33,414 nt of DNA from an uncultured Francisellaceae bacterium (GTDB lineage Bacteria; Pseudomonadota; Gammaproteobacteria; UBA6186; Azoamicaceae): the NCBI GenBank assembly GCA_945956915.1, contig CAMFJH010000022.1:1-33414 (forward strand), written 5' to 3'. Below the pieces are notes generated by a model. That model made no database searches and was not told where the DNA came from. It worked only from the letters and a program-made list of their open reading frames with translations. The position numbers and the translations under genes were made by a program. Positions 17,643-25,199 of this stretch are shown here, piece after piece. Numbering within the stretch: the first letter of the stretch is position 1; each line of letters opens with the position of its first letter.

Positions 17643-18587
17643 TTAGTCGGATTTTAATTTAAATCCATTTTTAGCAATATTATCATTCCTTGGGCCTAGG
17701 TTTGATAAACACAAATAATTTTTTTTGTTAGAGAAAACTATAGATGGATTTCCTCCATTATTAACTAAAGATCTTTTTTGATCTAGGACGGTGTGTTCTT
17801 GCTGAATCTGACTTATTCGTTCCGTAATAATTTGCTCATCTAAGGTTGGTTCAGATAAATCAGGTAATATTTTTTGTGCAATGTCGACTGCCTCTATTAG
17901 GCTTAAATCATCAGCCAATCTAATTGCTTGAGAATATAAAGTTTTTTCAATATGATCTCTTGCTGCTGGTATTGAAGTTTGATTGCAGTAATCCATTATT
18001 AATAGTACTAGCTCTAGAGGAGAATTGAAAGCCCTAGAAACGGCTGCCACTGCAATGTAGTAGGGTAAATTATTCTTTTCATCTTGGATTTCGGCATTGC
18101 GCTTTACAGGGGCCTGTAATTCTACTTCAAGAAGGAAATCATTATTGACAGGATTTGCAATCAAATTTAAATAAATAATTGTAGTATTAGTCTCTAGAAA
18201 TGCTAACAAACAATAGGCTCCACTTGCATTAATTTTGTTCAATGATAGGTCTATTTTAGATACTTGGGGGTTTGCTTTAAGGTAAAAAGATAAATCATCA
18301 ATGATGTTTTGAGTAAGCATATTCTTTGATAAATTCATTTCTAAAACTTTAGATAATTTCGATTCACGCAAAGCTACTAAAAGTTTGAGAAAGTGTTTAT
18401 CCGTAATTCCTTGGTTACTAAGATCTAAGCGTTGTCCAATTTCCCCCTTGTTTACTTTGTTGAGTAAGGCTTTAAATTTTTTTTTACTAATTTTTTTAGG
18501 TTTTTCAGTCACCTCTGCGGTATTGTTTTGAGGCCACCAAAGATCATATAGATATCTAAAGTCTGGAAGAGTGGCAAGTGTAAACAT
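17643..18587 (-). CDS. Leucine-rich-repeat protein (LRR-A), function unknown
   Basis: 314 residues from the chosen start MFTLATLPDF. An upstream in-frame ATG at 18605 exists, but a strong AGGAGG (18593-18598) lies between the two and is correctly placed only for 18587. A lysine-rich stretch (29-47) precedes LRR units RLDLSNQGIT (53-62), EMNLSKNMLT (83-92), KIDLSLNKIN (111-120) and YLNLIANPVN (139-148). Residues 189-220 (SPLELVLLIMDYCNQ, ARDHIEKTLYSQ) match the C-terminal segment of LRR-B. About 95 further residues, partly helical and polar, follow. No signal peptide or membrane segment is visible. It is the first gene of the LRR-A/PPTase/LRR-B operon. Function unknown; a host-directed role is only a guess. 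Confidence 0.82.
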   Translation of the reverse strand: MFTLATLPDFRYLYDLWWPQNNTAEVTEKPKKISKKKFKALLNKVNKGEIGQRLDLSNQGITDKHFLKLLVALRESKLSKVLEMNLSKNMLTQNIIDDLSFYLKANPQVSKIDLSLNKINASGAYCLLAFLETNTTIIYLNLIANPVNNDFLLEVELQAPVKRNAEIQDEKNNLPYYIAVAAVSRAFNSPLELVLLIMDYCNQTSIPAARDHIEKTLYSQAIRLADDLSLIEAVDIAQKILPDLSEPTLDEQIITERISQIQQEHTVLDQKRSLVNNGGNPSIVFSNKKNYLCLSNLGPRNDNIAKNGFKLKSD

Positions 18588-18592
18588 ATATA

Positions 18593-18598
18593 CCTCCT
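18593..18598 (-). promoter_or_regulatory. Shine-Dalgarno AGGAGG deciding the LRR-A start
   Basis: The minus strand reads AGGAGG TATAT ATG, placing the initiation codon at 18587. The site lies downstream of the alternative ATG at 18605, so the longer reading would put it inside the coding region. Confidence 0.8.
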
Positions 18599-18605
18599 GT
18601 AACAT

Positions 18606-18645
18606 AATTATTTTAGTGTTGAATCATATCAACACTAAAATAATT
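18606..18645. repeat. Perfect 17-bp inverted repeat in the LRR-A leader
   Basis: The arms AATTATTTTAGTGTTGA (18606-18622) and its exact reverse complement (18629-18645) flank a 6-base centre, ATCATA. The inner end is seven bases from the Shine-Dalgarno of LRR-A. No T-tract follows on either strand, so it does not look like an intrinsic terminator. It could be a protein-binding operator or a leader hairpin affecting translation or mRNA stability. The structure is seen directly; the role is inferred. Confidence 0.85.
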
Positions 18646-18669
18646 CTATTATCAACTTCTGATTTATTT

Positions 18670-18705
18670 ATTATATTTTATAATGGTAGAAAATATATCC
18701 GTAAA
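18670..18705 (-). promoter_or_regulatory. Candidate sigma-70 promoter of the LRR-PPTase operon
   Basis: On the minus strand, TTTACG (18705-18700) and TATAAA (18682-18677) are 17 bases apart. A TATAAT (18675-18670) immediately follows as an alternative -10. The -35 matches the consensus at four of six positions, so strength is uncertain. The -35 lies inside the palindrome at 18694-18718, a position typical of a repressor operator. The transcript would start near 18665 and carry the 17-bp hairpin in its leader. Confidence 0.4.
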
Positions 18706-18718
18706 TATTACGGATATA
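18694..18718. repeat. Perfect 11-bp palindrome, possible operator or terminator
   Basis: TATATCCGTAA and its exact reverse complement flank the 3-base centre ATA. It overlaps the putative -35 of the LRR-PPTase promoter, which favours an operator. It is also followed on the minus strand by TTTTCT, so a weak terminator for the upstream P-loop operon (stop at 18931) is an alternative. Confidence 0.6.
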
Positions 18719-18930
18719 AAAAACATATAGACTTGCATTCTATGAAAGATATAACATTGAACCAAAAGAAATCCTGTAGCTTAGGAGGTTCAAAACATCT
18801 AACAAAAGTGTCTGTTAGACTTATAGCTAACCGCTGCTTCTACAAGTATTTTCTATTAATTATTTAAAAATTAAATTGTTATTACATGTGATTGGTTTGA
18901 TAATGTTACAATATCTAAGATTATTAGATG

Positions 18931-21900
18931 TTATTTAAACTGTAAATGTTTGTCAGTGTCTGGCTGTGACTGATTTTGTTTTTTTGTTTGAGATTCAACT
19001 ACCCACTTATTGAATTCAGTAACATCTAAAGGAACATTTGAGTACCCATCTTTTGTAGTGATACCTATAATTTTCGTATTTTCTCCACAACTCATTAATT
19101 GATTTATAGCAAAATCCTTTGTACGGTTGTCCTGTATACTCCCTGATATTTCTAAAACATATTCTATTGGTTTTTCATCAGCTGTTTTTTGTAATGCTTC
19201 AAAGCGGTTGACAACAGCTACCGGATCTTTTCCCTCAAGATACTCTAATTTTTTTAAATTACCATCTGCAGAATCTGTAGTTTTTATTTTTGCCATATCT
19301 TTCATGGTGTCAATCTCTTGTACTTGTTTTTGTGTCAGTAAAACTTCAGATAGGGGTCGCATTTTCTCAGAAATTGGATGTGCTTTGCCAAGTTTAGGAG
19401 GATATGTTGAAGGGGGAGGTTCGCGTGATGACTCAGGATTGGCTATAAGACTAAGGGGGGGCTCTATAGAATTGGATCGAGTTAATGGAACCATTACGGG
19501 GTTTGCTGGTTCTTGCGGCGCATTAGACACATTAGTAGGAGACATTGGTTGTATAGTTGATGCATCCACTCTCGAAGATTTAGAGAAATAATCTTTTATA
19601 CGGTTTAATAAAGAACTGAACCAAGAAGGTTTTTTATTTATTTTTCTTAAGAGTATTTCTCTTTCTTTTGCATCTAGGATTATTTGAAATTTTTTATCAG
19701 ATGGTATGTTTTCAAAGGAACTATTTTGTTGAAGTTTAACAATTCCGGTATTTGGATTTGTTGAAACTGTTGCAGAAGCTTTTACACTAAATAAGAAGCT
19801 GTTTGAGTCACCTGTGTAACCCTCATCAGTTTTTAAATGATTGTCTTCATCTCTTTGAAGCACAGTGGGTGAAAGTTCTTTTTTTGTTATTCCTAAAACG
19901 TTGCCTGAGTATTCTGCTGAAAATCCACGTGCTGATTTAGTAACACTAAATGAGTAAGCACGCTCCCTTATTGAACCCCCTGTAAAATTAGTAGTGGTAT
20001 TGTTTTCAGTAAAAAAGAAAGCTGTTTTAATGCTTTCTTCTCCAGAAGAAGTAAAAGGCGCTATATCGCATATTTCACTTAATGCAAGTAGTGCACTTGG
20101 GTCTTTTATATTTTCAAAAAAAAGTATTATATCATTGTTGTTTTTTAATTCCGGAATTTTTGCTAATTCTTCAGGACTTAATTTTTCACCACTTAAAAAT
20201 TCATACAATTTAGGAATAAACTCTTGCATTGTAAGAGTATCAATCCCGGGTTCTCTTATGTTTTGAACTGCAAGGTTATCATTTTTAAAAAAGAATCTTT
20301 GTTTCTCGCCTTGATCACTAGTAATATAAAATTTACAGTCACGATGTAAGATGTTTAAAAGATTAGTGAAATTAACATCCTTAAGTACTTCTTTTATTTT
20401 CTCTAAGTTATATTCTTCTACTTTAGAAGGCAACTCTAAAAAATCACTTTTCTCAGAATTTATTGCTAATGGTTTTTCTTCTACTTTCACTTTTTGTTCT
20501 ATGAGCGGTTCTTTAACGGTCAGCTCTGCAGGGTAAGCTTGAGATACTGGAGGAGCGGGTGGAGGGGGGAGCTCAATTTCGTCGTCTGGATCTACATTCT
20601 CTTCTTGATGCACTTCTGCTTTGGAAGTAATGGGTGTGGAAGGGTTAATACTTTTAAAATTAAGTTCCAAAGCATCTATTTTATCTATAATTGCTTTAAA
20701 TTTTGGATTACTCTGTTCTCTTTTAAGTATCACTATTTCATTTTCAATATTTTCAATGCTTATTCTGTTGTCTGTGATTTTTTCTAATTTACTTTGAAGT
20801 TCCTGGATTTTTTTTGTGTTGTCTTTAAGGTTAAAAATTAATAATTTATCTTTAAGTGTATTCATTTCTTGGAGTGCTTTGTTTTTTTCGTCTAGAGATA
20901 TATTAGGGCTTTCTATTAAAGCCTGTTGTTTTTTGAATAGCTCAGCTATTAAAGCATTCGAGGCATGAGAATATGGCCAGCTGAGATTTTTTAGAGATTC
21001 AGGGTTTTCAAAAAGTGATAATAGATCTTTAAATTGTAGAACTGAATTATCTTTCAACAATCTTAATTTTAAAAGACTGTCGCCCTCACCGTCAAACCCT
21101 TTTGAAGCATTGTCTTTAAGTTCTTTTATAGAGTTCTCAATATCAGTTCTTTGACTTTGTTCAATTTCTTGAATGGTTTTTTTTGAAGTCCCTATTATTA
21201 TTTTTTCTGAAACCAACATTTCATTCTCTTTATTGTTCTTATACCAATCTCTTGCGTCGGCATCAGGGTTTTCCTTTTTATATGCTTCCCAGGCCTTAAC
21301 TTGACGTACAGTCATCGATATTCCTTTATTACTCGATTTAAAATCCACAGCTTTTTTCTTAGAATCAAGATTTGTAGTGTTGCCTTTTTCATCAACAAAT
21401 TTCATAAAAACAAGATCTTTTTTGATTTTGTATATTTCAGCTTTTTCTACCGTCTCTTTAATTTCTGAGGATGATTTATCAGTGTTCAAATCTCCTGCTT
21501 TCTGTCTTTCTTCATTTTGTTTTTGTTTTTTTAGATATTCTTTTCCAGCTTGCGATGCTTCCCTCTTGCCCCATAGATAACTGGAAAGTCCTCCATGCTT
21601 TTTGGATTCGGGTGGTTTACTAATCTGATCGATATTACCTTTATATTCAGTTTTTTTTGAGGCGAAAGCTCTTCGGTATGCAATATTTGCAACTGTTTTC
21701 CAAGGAATTTTGACAAAAGAATAGACGACGTTACGTTTTGATCCTGGCCCCATGTATTTCTTGAGTTCTTTTTGAGGTGAGGTTGTAGCAATAACAAGGT
21801 GCAGACCCTTAGCGTTTGCTGCCTCTTCTATAACGTTCTTTAATTTTGTTTTCCCCGATGCTTTGGTAGTGATTTCTTCTAGATCTTCAATGCCTCCATA

Positions 21901-22620
21901 ACCTAATTTTAAAGAGGCCCGATTCATTAAATCTCTAACTTGAGAAACCTCACGTTCTATTCCACCATCTACGGTTACTACAAGATGTTGATCCGGTCTT
22001 ATTTGTGTAGGATCGGAATTTTTAACCAATACCCCATGCGTTGTTTCTTTTACAACAGCGGGACGAGCTCTGGTTTTACCCGCGCCAGAGGGGCCGGCAA
22101 TGATAATAACATGTCCTTCTCCTTCTTTTTTGCTAAAATTTCCGCCACGATAGACCTCTACAGATTGTAAAAAAGCAGCATTTTTATATGCAATACTTTC
22201 GCGCTCCTCAAGTATAGCGGCTTCATAGAGTTCTTGAAGGTTTTTAGCGCCATTGGGTTCTGCAGCAGCATCATTAGCGATATTGTTTAGCGAAACAGGA
22301 TCTTTTGTGATTGTATTGCTGGCAAGTAATTTATCTCCAAAGCTTGTAGAGATAGCTTGAATGAAATTTGTTCTGGCTGTGGTTGACTCATTTTGAAATT
22401 CAAAATTCGCATTGTATGCTTTTCCATGCAGCTTTTCATAACCCTCAGCACCTAATATTTGAAACACACGTGCGTCATCTTCTTTTTGTTTTTTTAAATT
22501 AGCTTCTAAATTATTTTTTTGATCAGTGAATGGCTCACCATAATTACCAATATTCTGAAGTTTTCCTGTTTCCCATTCAGCTATAGTGGGTGTTTTTAAT
22601 GTTTGTGCGGGTATAGACAT
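18931..22620 (-). CDS. Large P-loop protein with coiled-coil and proline-rich regions, function unknown
   Basis: 1229 residues. Residues 1 to about 480 are paralogous to the protein encoded just upstream (22629-24131). They contain a Walker A motif GPSGAGKT (176-183) and a hydrophobic strand ending in VVTVDGG (Asp218), a possible Walker B. DLMNRASLKLGYGG and GLHLVIATTSP follow. Beyond that are charged, probably coiled-coil helices (roughly 490-670) and a proline run PPPPAPP near residue 685. An unfamiliar region (about 730-1010) and a polar, proline-rich tail come last. No signal peptide or membrane segment is seen. The ATG at 22620 follows AGGTGG (22625-22630), which overlaps the stop of the preceding gene, so the two are probably translated together. 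Kinase-like or zeta-toxin-like activity is possible but unproven. Architecture resembles secreted effectors; inference only. Confidence 0.85.
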   Translation of the reverse strand: MSIPAQTLKTPTIAEWETGKLQNIGNYGEPFTDQKNNLEANLKKQKEDDARVFQILGAEGYEKLHGKAYNANFEFQNESTTARTNFIQAISTSFGDKLLASNTITKDPVSLNNIANDAAAEPNGAKNLQELYEAAILEERESIAYKNAAFLQSVEVYRGGNFSKKEGEGHVIIIAGPSGAGKTRARPAVVKETTHGVLVKNSDPTQIRPDQHLVVTVDGGIEREVSQVRDLMNRASLKLGYGGIEDLEEITTKASGKTKLKNVIEEAANAKGLHLVIATTSPQKELKKYMGPGSKRNVVYSFVKIPWKTVANIAYRRAFASKKTEYKGNIDQISKPPESKKHGGLSSYLWGKREASQAGKEYLKKQKQNEERQKAGDLNTDKSSSEIKETVEKAEIYKIKKDLVFMKFVDEKGNTTNLDSKKKAVDFKSSNKGISMTVRQVKAWEAYKKENPDADARDWYKNNKENEMLVSEKIIIGTSKKTIQEIEQSQRTDIENSIKELKDNASKGFDGEGDSLLKLRLLKDNSVLQFKDLLSLFENPESLKNLSWPYSHASNALIAELFKKQQALIESPNISLDEKNKALQEMNTLKDKLLIFNLKDNTKKIQELQSKLEKITDNRISIENIENEIVILKREQSNPKFKAIIDKIDALELNFKSINPSTPITSKAEVHQEENVDPDDEIELPPPPAPPVSQAYPAELTVKEPLIEQKVKVEEKPLAINSEKSDFLELPSKVEEYNLEKIKEVLKDVNFTNLLNILHRDCKFYITSDQGEKQRFFFKNDNLAVQNIREPGIDTLTMQEFIPKLYEFLSGEKLSPEELAKIPELKNNNDIILFFENIKDPSALLALSEICDIAPFTSSGEESIKTAFFFTENNTTTNFTGGSIRERAYSFSVTKSARGFSAEYSGNVLGITKKELSPTVLQRDEDNHLKTDEGYTGDSNSFLFSVKASATVSTNPNTGIVKLQQNSSFENIPSDKKFQIILDAKEREILLRKINKKPSWFSSLLNRIKDYFSKSSRVDASTIQPMSPTNVSNAPQEPANPVMVPLTRSNSIEPPLSLIANPESSREPPPSTYPPKLGKAHPISEKMRPLSEVLLTQKQVQEIDTMKDMAKIKTTDSADGNLKKLEYLEGKDPVAVVNRFEALQKTADEKPIEYVLEISGSIQDNRTKDFAINQLMSCGENTKIIGITTKDGYSNVPLDVTEFNKWVVESQTKKQNQSQPDTDKHLQFK

Positions 22621-22628
22621 ATTTCCAC

Positions 22629-24131
22629 CTATTTAGGCTTAGAGTTAAGTTTAGGAGCCGGAGAGGGTGTTGGAGTAGAAGAATCCATTGATGGGGGCTC
22701 AATTTTCGTATTTTGGCGTATAACTCGAGGTGGAATATTCTCTTTTAACTGGGTTGCGGCATCTCTGCTTTCTTGTAATCGTTTTTCTGTGGTATCATCT
22801 ACCTTGGATTCCATATGCACAACAACGTGAGCAGGTTTTGGCGCATAACCTGGAAGAGCTGTGATGAGTTCATCTTTCAATGCAGGACTTGTGTTGGTTT
22901 GTAGCCAGGCTTCGACTTCTCTTTTTCGAGTTCCTTTGGAACCCCCGGCTTTCCAGGCCTCATACTGCCGTTTAGTCAAAAGCAATTGTTCCATTTTACC
23001 CACTTCATCCTTATCCGGAAGAACGTTTATAAACATCAAATCTTTTTCAACATGCAAAACAACTGGATCCTTGAGCTTGGGATTTTTTTGTTTTTTCTCT
23101 TTTTGTTTTTTTAGGTATGCAGCTTCTCCCGCTATTGCATTATCAGTCCCGAATTTAAAGCTTCCAATATCTACTGGGCCTAAGCTAAGATTCAGACCTG
23201 GTTTTTTGGATTCTGGTGCTTTTTTAATGTCATTAACTGGGTCAAAGGTGTCGCCTATTTTTGCAAAAGCACGATTGTGTGAAGTTTGGGCTATCGTATC
23301 TTTATTGCCTGAAATAGCGACATAAGAAACCTCAGACTTTGAATTGTCTGCCATATAGGGTTTAAAATCTCTAATAGGGTCTGTTGTGGGAATAACAAGG
23401 TGCAAACCAGCTCCATCAGCTGCAGCTTCAATTGTTTTTTTCAATTTGCTTCCACTGGTCGCAGAAGTAGTGAGATCCTCTAAATCTTTTACACCTGCGT
23501 AACCTAATTTTAAAGAAGCCTTATTCATTAAATCACGTATTTGTGAGGTTTCTCGTTCTATCCCACCATCAACAAAAACAACTACATGTTGATTGCTTTT
23601 ATCGATAAGAGCCGGGTCCGCATTTTTATCTAATTCACCCTGGGTGATTTCTTTAATCACTTCTGAGCGTACTTTAGATTTACCCACCCCAGAAGGCCCC
23701 GCGATGATAATCACTTGTTGTTTTTCAAAATCACCCCCCCCGTAGACTTCTATAGATTTTAAAAAGGCTGCGTTGATATAGTTGCTGCTTTGTCTTTCTT
23801 CTTTGATGGCTTCTTGGTAGAGCTTTACTAAATTAGGCTCACCATGGTCTTTAGCGATTTGTTTTAAATCTTGTGCTTCTTTAGTCACTGTTGTACTTTG
23901 AGTGAATTTATCTGCCCCTATTCTTTCTAAGGCTTGTATGAAAGCTGCTCTCGCTGTTGTGGTGTTGGTTTTTGGCTCCGAATGTAAAAGATCGTAATTG
24001 GCTGCCCCTAAAATATTTCTAACCCGCCTTCGAGATTCCTCTGGGCGTTCGGGTTTAGCATCCGCTTTGGGCCTGACGTTATAATTGCCAATTTCAGGGG
24101 AGGACCATACTTTTTGTTCATCTGTTGCCAT
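22629..24131 (-). CDS. P-loop protein, shorter paralog of its neighbour, function unknown
   Basis: 500 residues. An N-terminal helical part contains ILGAANYDLLH and TTARAAFIQAL. Then come Walker A GPSGVGKS (145-152), VVVFVDGG (Asp188) with ERETSQIRDLMNKASLKLGY, and GLHLVIPTTDP. These blocks recur in the 1229-residue neighbour. A lysine-rich segment (AAYLKKQKEKKQKNPK) and a proline/serine-rich tail follow. The ATG at 24131 is preceded by GAGGTGG (24138-24144). The stop codon is eight bases from the neighbour's start, so this is the first gene of a two-gene operon. A run of eight G on the coding strand (23734-23741) encodes part of YGGGDF just before the P-loop. It does not match guanylate kinase or a clear zeta toxin beyond the nucleotide-binding core. 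Function unknown. Confidence 0.85.
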   Translation of the reverse strand: MATDEQKVWSSPEIGNYNVRPKADAKPERPEESRRRVRNILGAANYDLLHSEPKTNTTTARAAFIQALERIGADKFTQSTTVTKEAQDLKQIAKDHGEPNLVKLYQEAIKEERQSSNYINAAFLKSIEVYGGGDFEKQQVIIIAGPSGVGKSKVRSEVIKEITQGELDKNADPALIDKSNQHVVVFVDGGIERETSQIRDLMNKASLKLGYAGVKDLEDLTTSATSGSKLKKTIEAAADGAGLHLVIPTTDPIRDFKPYMADNSKSEVSYVAISGNKDTIAQTSHNRAFAKIGDTFDPVNDIKKAPESKKPGLNLSLGPVDIGSFKFGTDNAIAGEAAYLKKQKEKKQKNPKLKDPVVLHVEKDLMFINVLPDKDEVGKMEQLLLTKRQYEAWKAGGSKGTRKREVEAWLQTNTSPALKDELITALPGYAPKPAHVVVHMESKVDDTTEKRLQESRDAATQLKENIPPRVIRQNTKIEPPSMDSSTPTPSPAPKLNSKPK

Positions 24132-24373
24132 AATATTCCACCTCTAGATTCTAAGGCTTGGATTTGAATAGAAAGTTCCACAGTTGCTGGGAGACAAAAG
24201 CTGCTATAAACGAGATGTTTGATTTTTTCTTATTTATCATTAGGTTATGGAATTTGGGTGATATGAGTTCTATAGGTCTGTGCTAGGCTTGAGGACATTT
24301 TGACAAGAAATAATGGTACACTGACGGAGAATCATGATTTTTTGAGTGCGGTTAAACAACAAGGGGATTAAGT
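24132..24373. promoter_or_regulatory. Divergent intergenic region upstream of parA and the P-loop operon
   Basis: These 242 bases separate two divergently transcribed units, so promoters in both directions are expected. A TTGACA lies at 24300-24305 on the plus strand, but no good -10 sits 16-18 bases downstream. AAGGGG (24361-24366) is the ribosome-binding site of parA. No palindrome matching the consensus parS site was seen here. Confidence 0.5.
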
Positions 24374-25180
24374 GTGTCAAATAAGGTAATTGCCTTCGCA
24401 AATCAGAAAGGCGGTGTCGGTAAAACAACCAGTTGCGTGAATATTGCAGCATCATTAGTGGCTTTGAAAGCTAAGATTTTATTGATAGATTTAGACCCTC
24501 AGGGGAATGCAACCATGGGAAGTGGTATCAATAAAAATAAACTCAATATCACCATTAATGAAGTTTTAAAAGGCGAGGCCGAGATTAAAGAGGCTATACA
24601 CCTAAAAACCCCGGGTGGCTATGCTGTGCTTCCTTCAAATGGCGATTTAACGGAAGCTGAAGTCATGTTATTGCGAAAGCCTAAACAAGAAAGCCAGCTA
24701 AGGAATGCCATTCATACCATCCAAGATGCCTTTGATTTTATATTGATTGATTGCCCACCTTCTTTGAATATGTTGACTTTAAATGCTTTTGTGGCAGCCG
24801 ATGCTGTGATTATTCCTATGCAATGTGAATATTATGCCCTAGAAGGCTTGTCTGCTTTAATGCATACCATAGAGCAAGTAAAAGCTTCGTTGAATAGCAG
24901 CTTAAAGATAGAAGGCTTGATAAGAACGATGTATGATCCTCGAAATAGGCTCTCTACAGAAGTCTCAGCACAATTGATCTCGCATTTTGGCTCTAAAGTC
25001 TACCAAACGGTTATTCCACGAAATGTTAGATTAGCAGAAGCTCCCAGTCATGGAATGCCAGTTTTATTATATGATAAACTCTCTAAAGGGGCCGAGGCTT
25101 ACCTGGCATTAGCAAAAGAAATTTTGATGCAGAGAAAATCTAAAAGCAACTCTGCTAAACAACTAGCAGCGCTCAGCTAA
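24374..25180 (+). CDS. parA: Chromosome partitioning ATPase ParA
   Basis: A 268-residue ParA/Soj family ATPase that works with ParB and parS sites to segregate the replicated origin. The deviant Walker A motif KGGVGKTT is at residues 12-19. LLIDLDPQGNATMGSG gives the Walker A' region and ILIDCPPSLN the Walker B region. The length is typical of chromosomal ParA, without the N-terminal DNA-binding extension of many plasmid ParA proteins. Translation starts at GTG (24374), supported by AAGGGG seven bases upstream. parB follows after 19 bases. In many gammaproteobacteria mnmG and rsmG lie directly upstream of parA; here the neighbour is a divergent P-loop gene. Confidence 0.96.
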   Translation: MSNKVIAFANQKGGVGKTTSCVNIAASLVALKAKILLIDLDPQGNATMGSGINKNKLNITINEVLKGEAEIKEAIHLKTPGGYAVLPSNGDLTEAEVMLLRKPKQESQLRNAIHTIQDAFDFILIDCPPSLNMLTLNAFVAADAVIIPMQCEYYALEGLSALMHTIEQVKASLNSSLKIEGLIRTMYDPRNRLSTEVSAQLISHFGSKVYQTVIPRNVRLAEAPSHGMPVLLYDKLSKGAEAYLALAKEILMQRKSKSNSAKQLAALS

Positions 25181-25199
25181 AATCTAATGGGATATTGAT

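Larger units (their letters stand above)
18588..18930. other. 343-base intergenic region between the two minus-strand operons
   Basis: It is very AT-rich and I see no convincing gene in it. It holds two perfect palindromes (18606-18645 and 18694-18718), a promoter candidate for the LRR-PPTase operon and the end of the P-loop operon. An open frame on the plus strand across 18571-18867 has no ribosome-binding site and no recognisable protein. I found no tRNA-like structure in 18720-18930. Confidence 0.6.

Noticed and set aside
18571..18867. 98-codon open frame on the plus strand
   Set aside because: It overlaps the start of LRR-A and both palindromes, has no ribosome-binding site and reads as low-complexity translated AT-rich DNA.
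20490..20790. Plus-strand open frames antisense to the 1229-residue gene
   Set aside because: They have no ribosome-binding sites or recognisable motifs and mirror the coding constraints of the opposite strand.
22629..24131. Firm identification as a zeta toxin or guanylate kinase
   Set aside because: The Walker A motif GPSGVGKS fits many kinases, but I could not find the other diagnostic motifs of either family.
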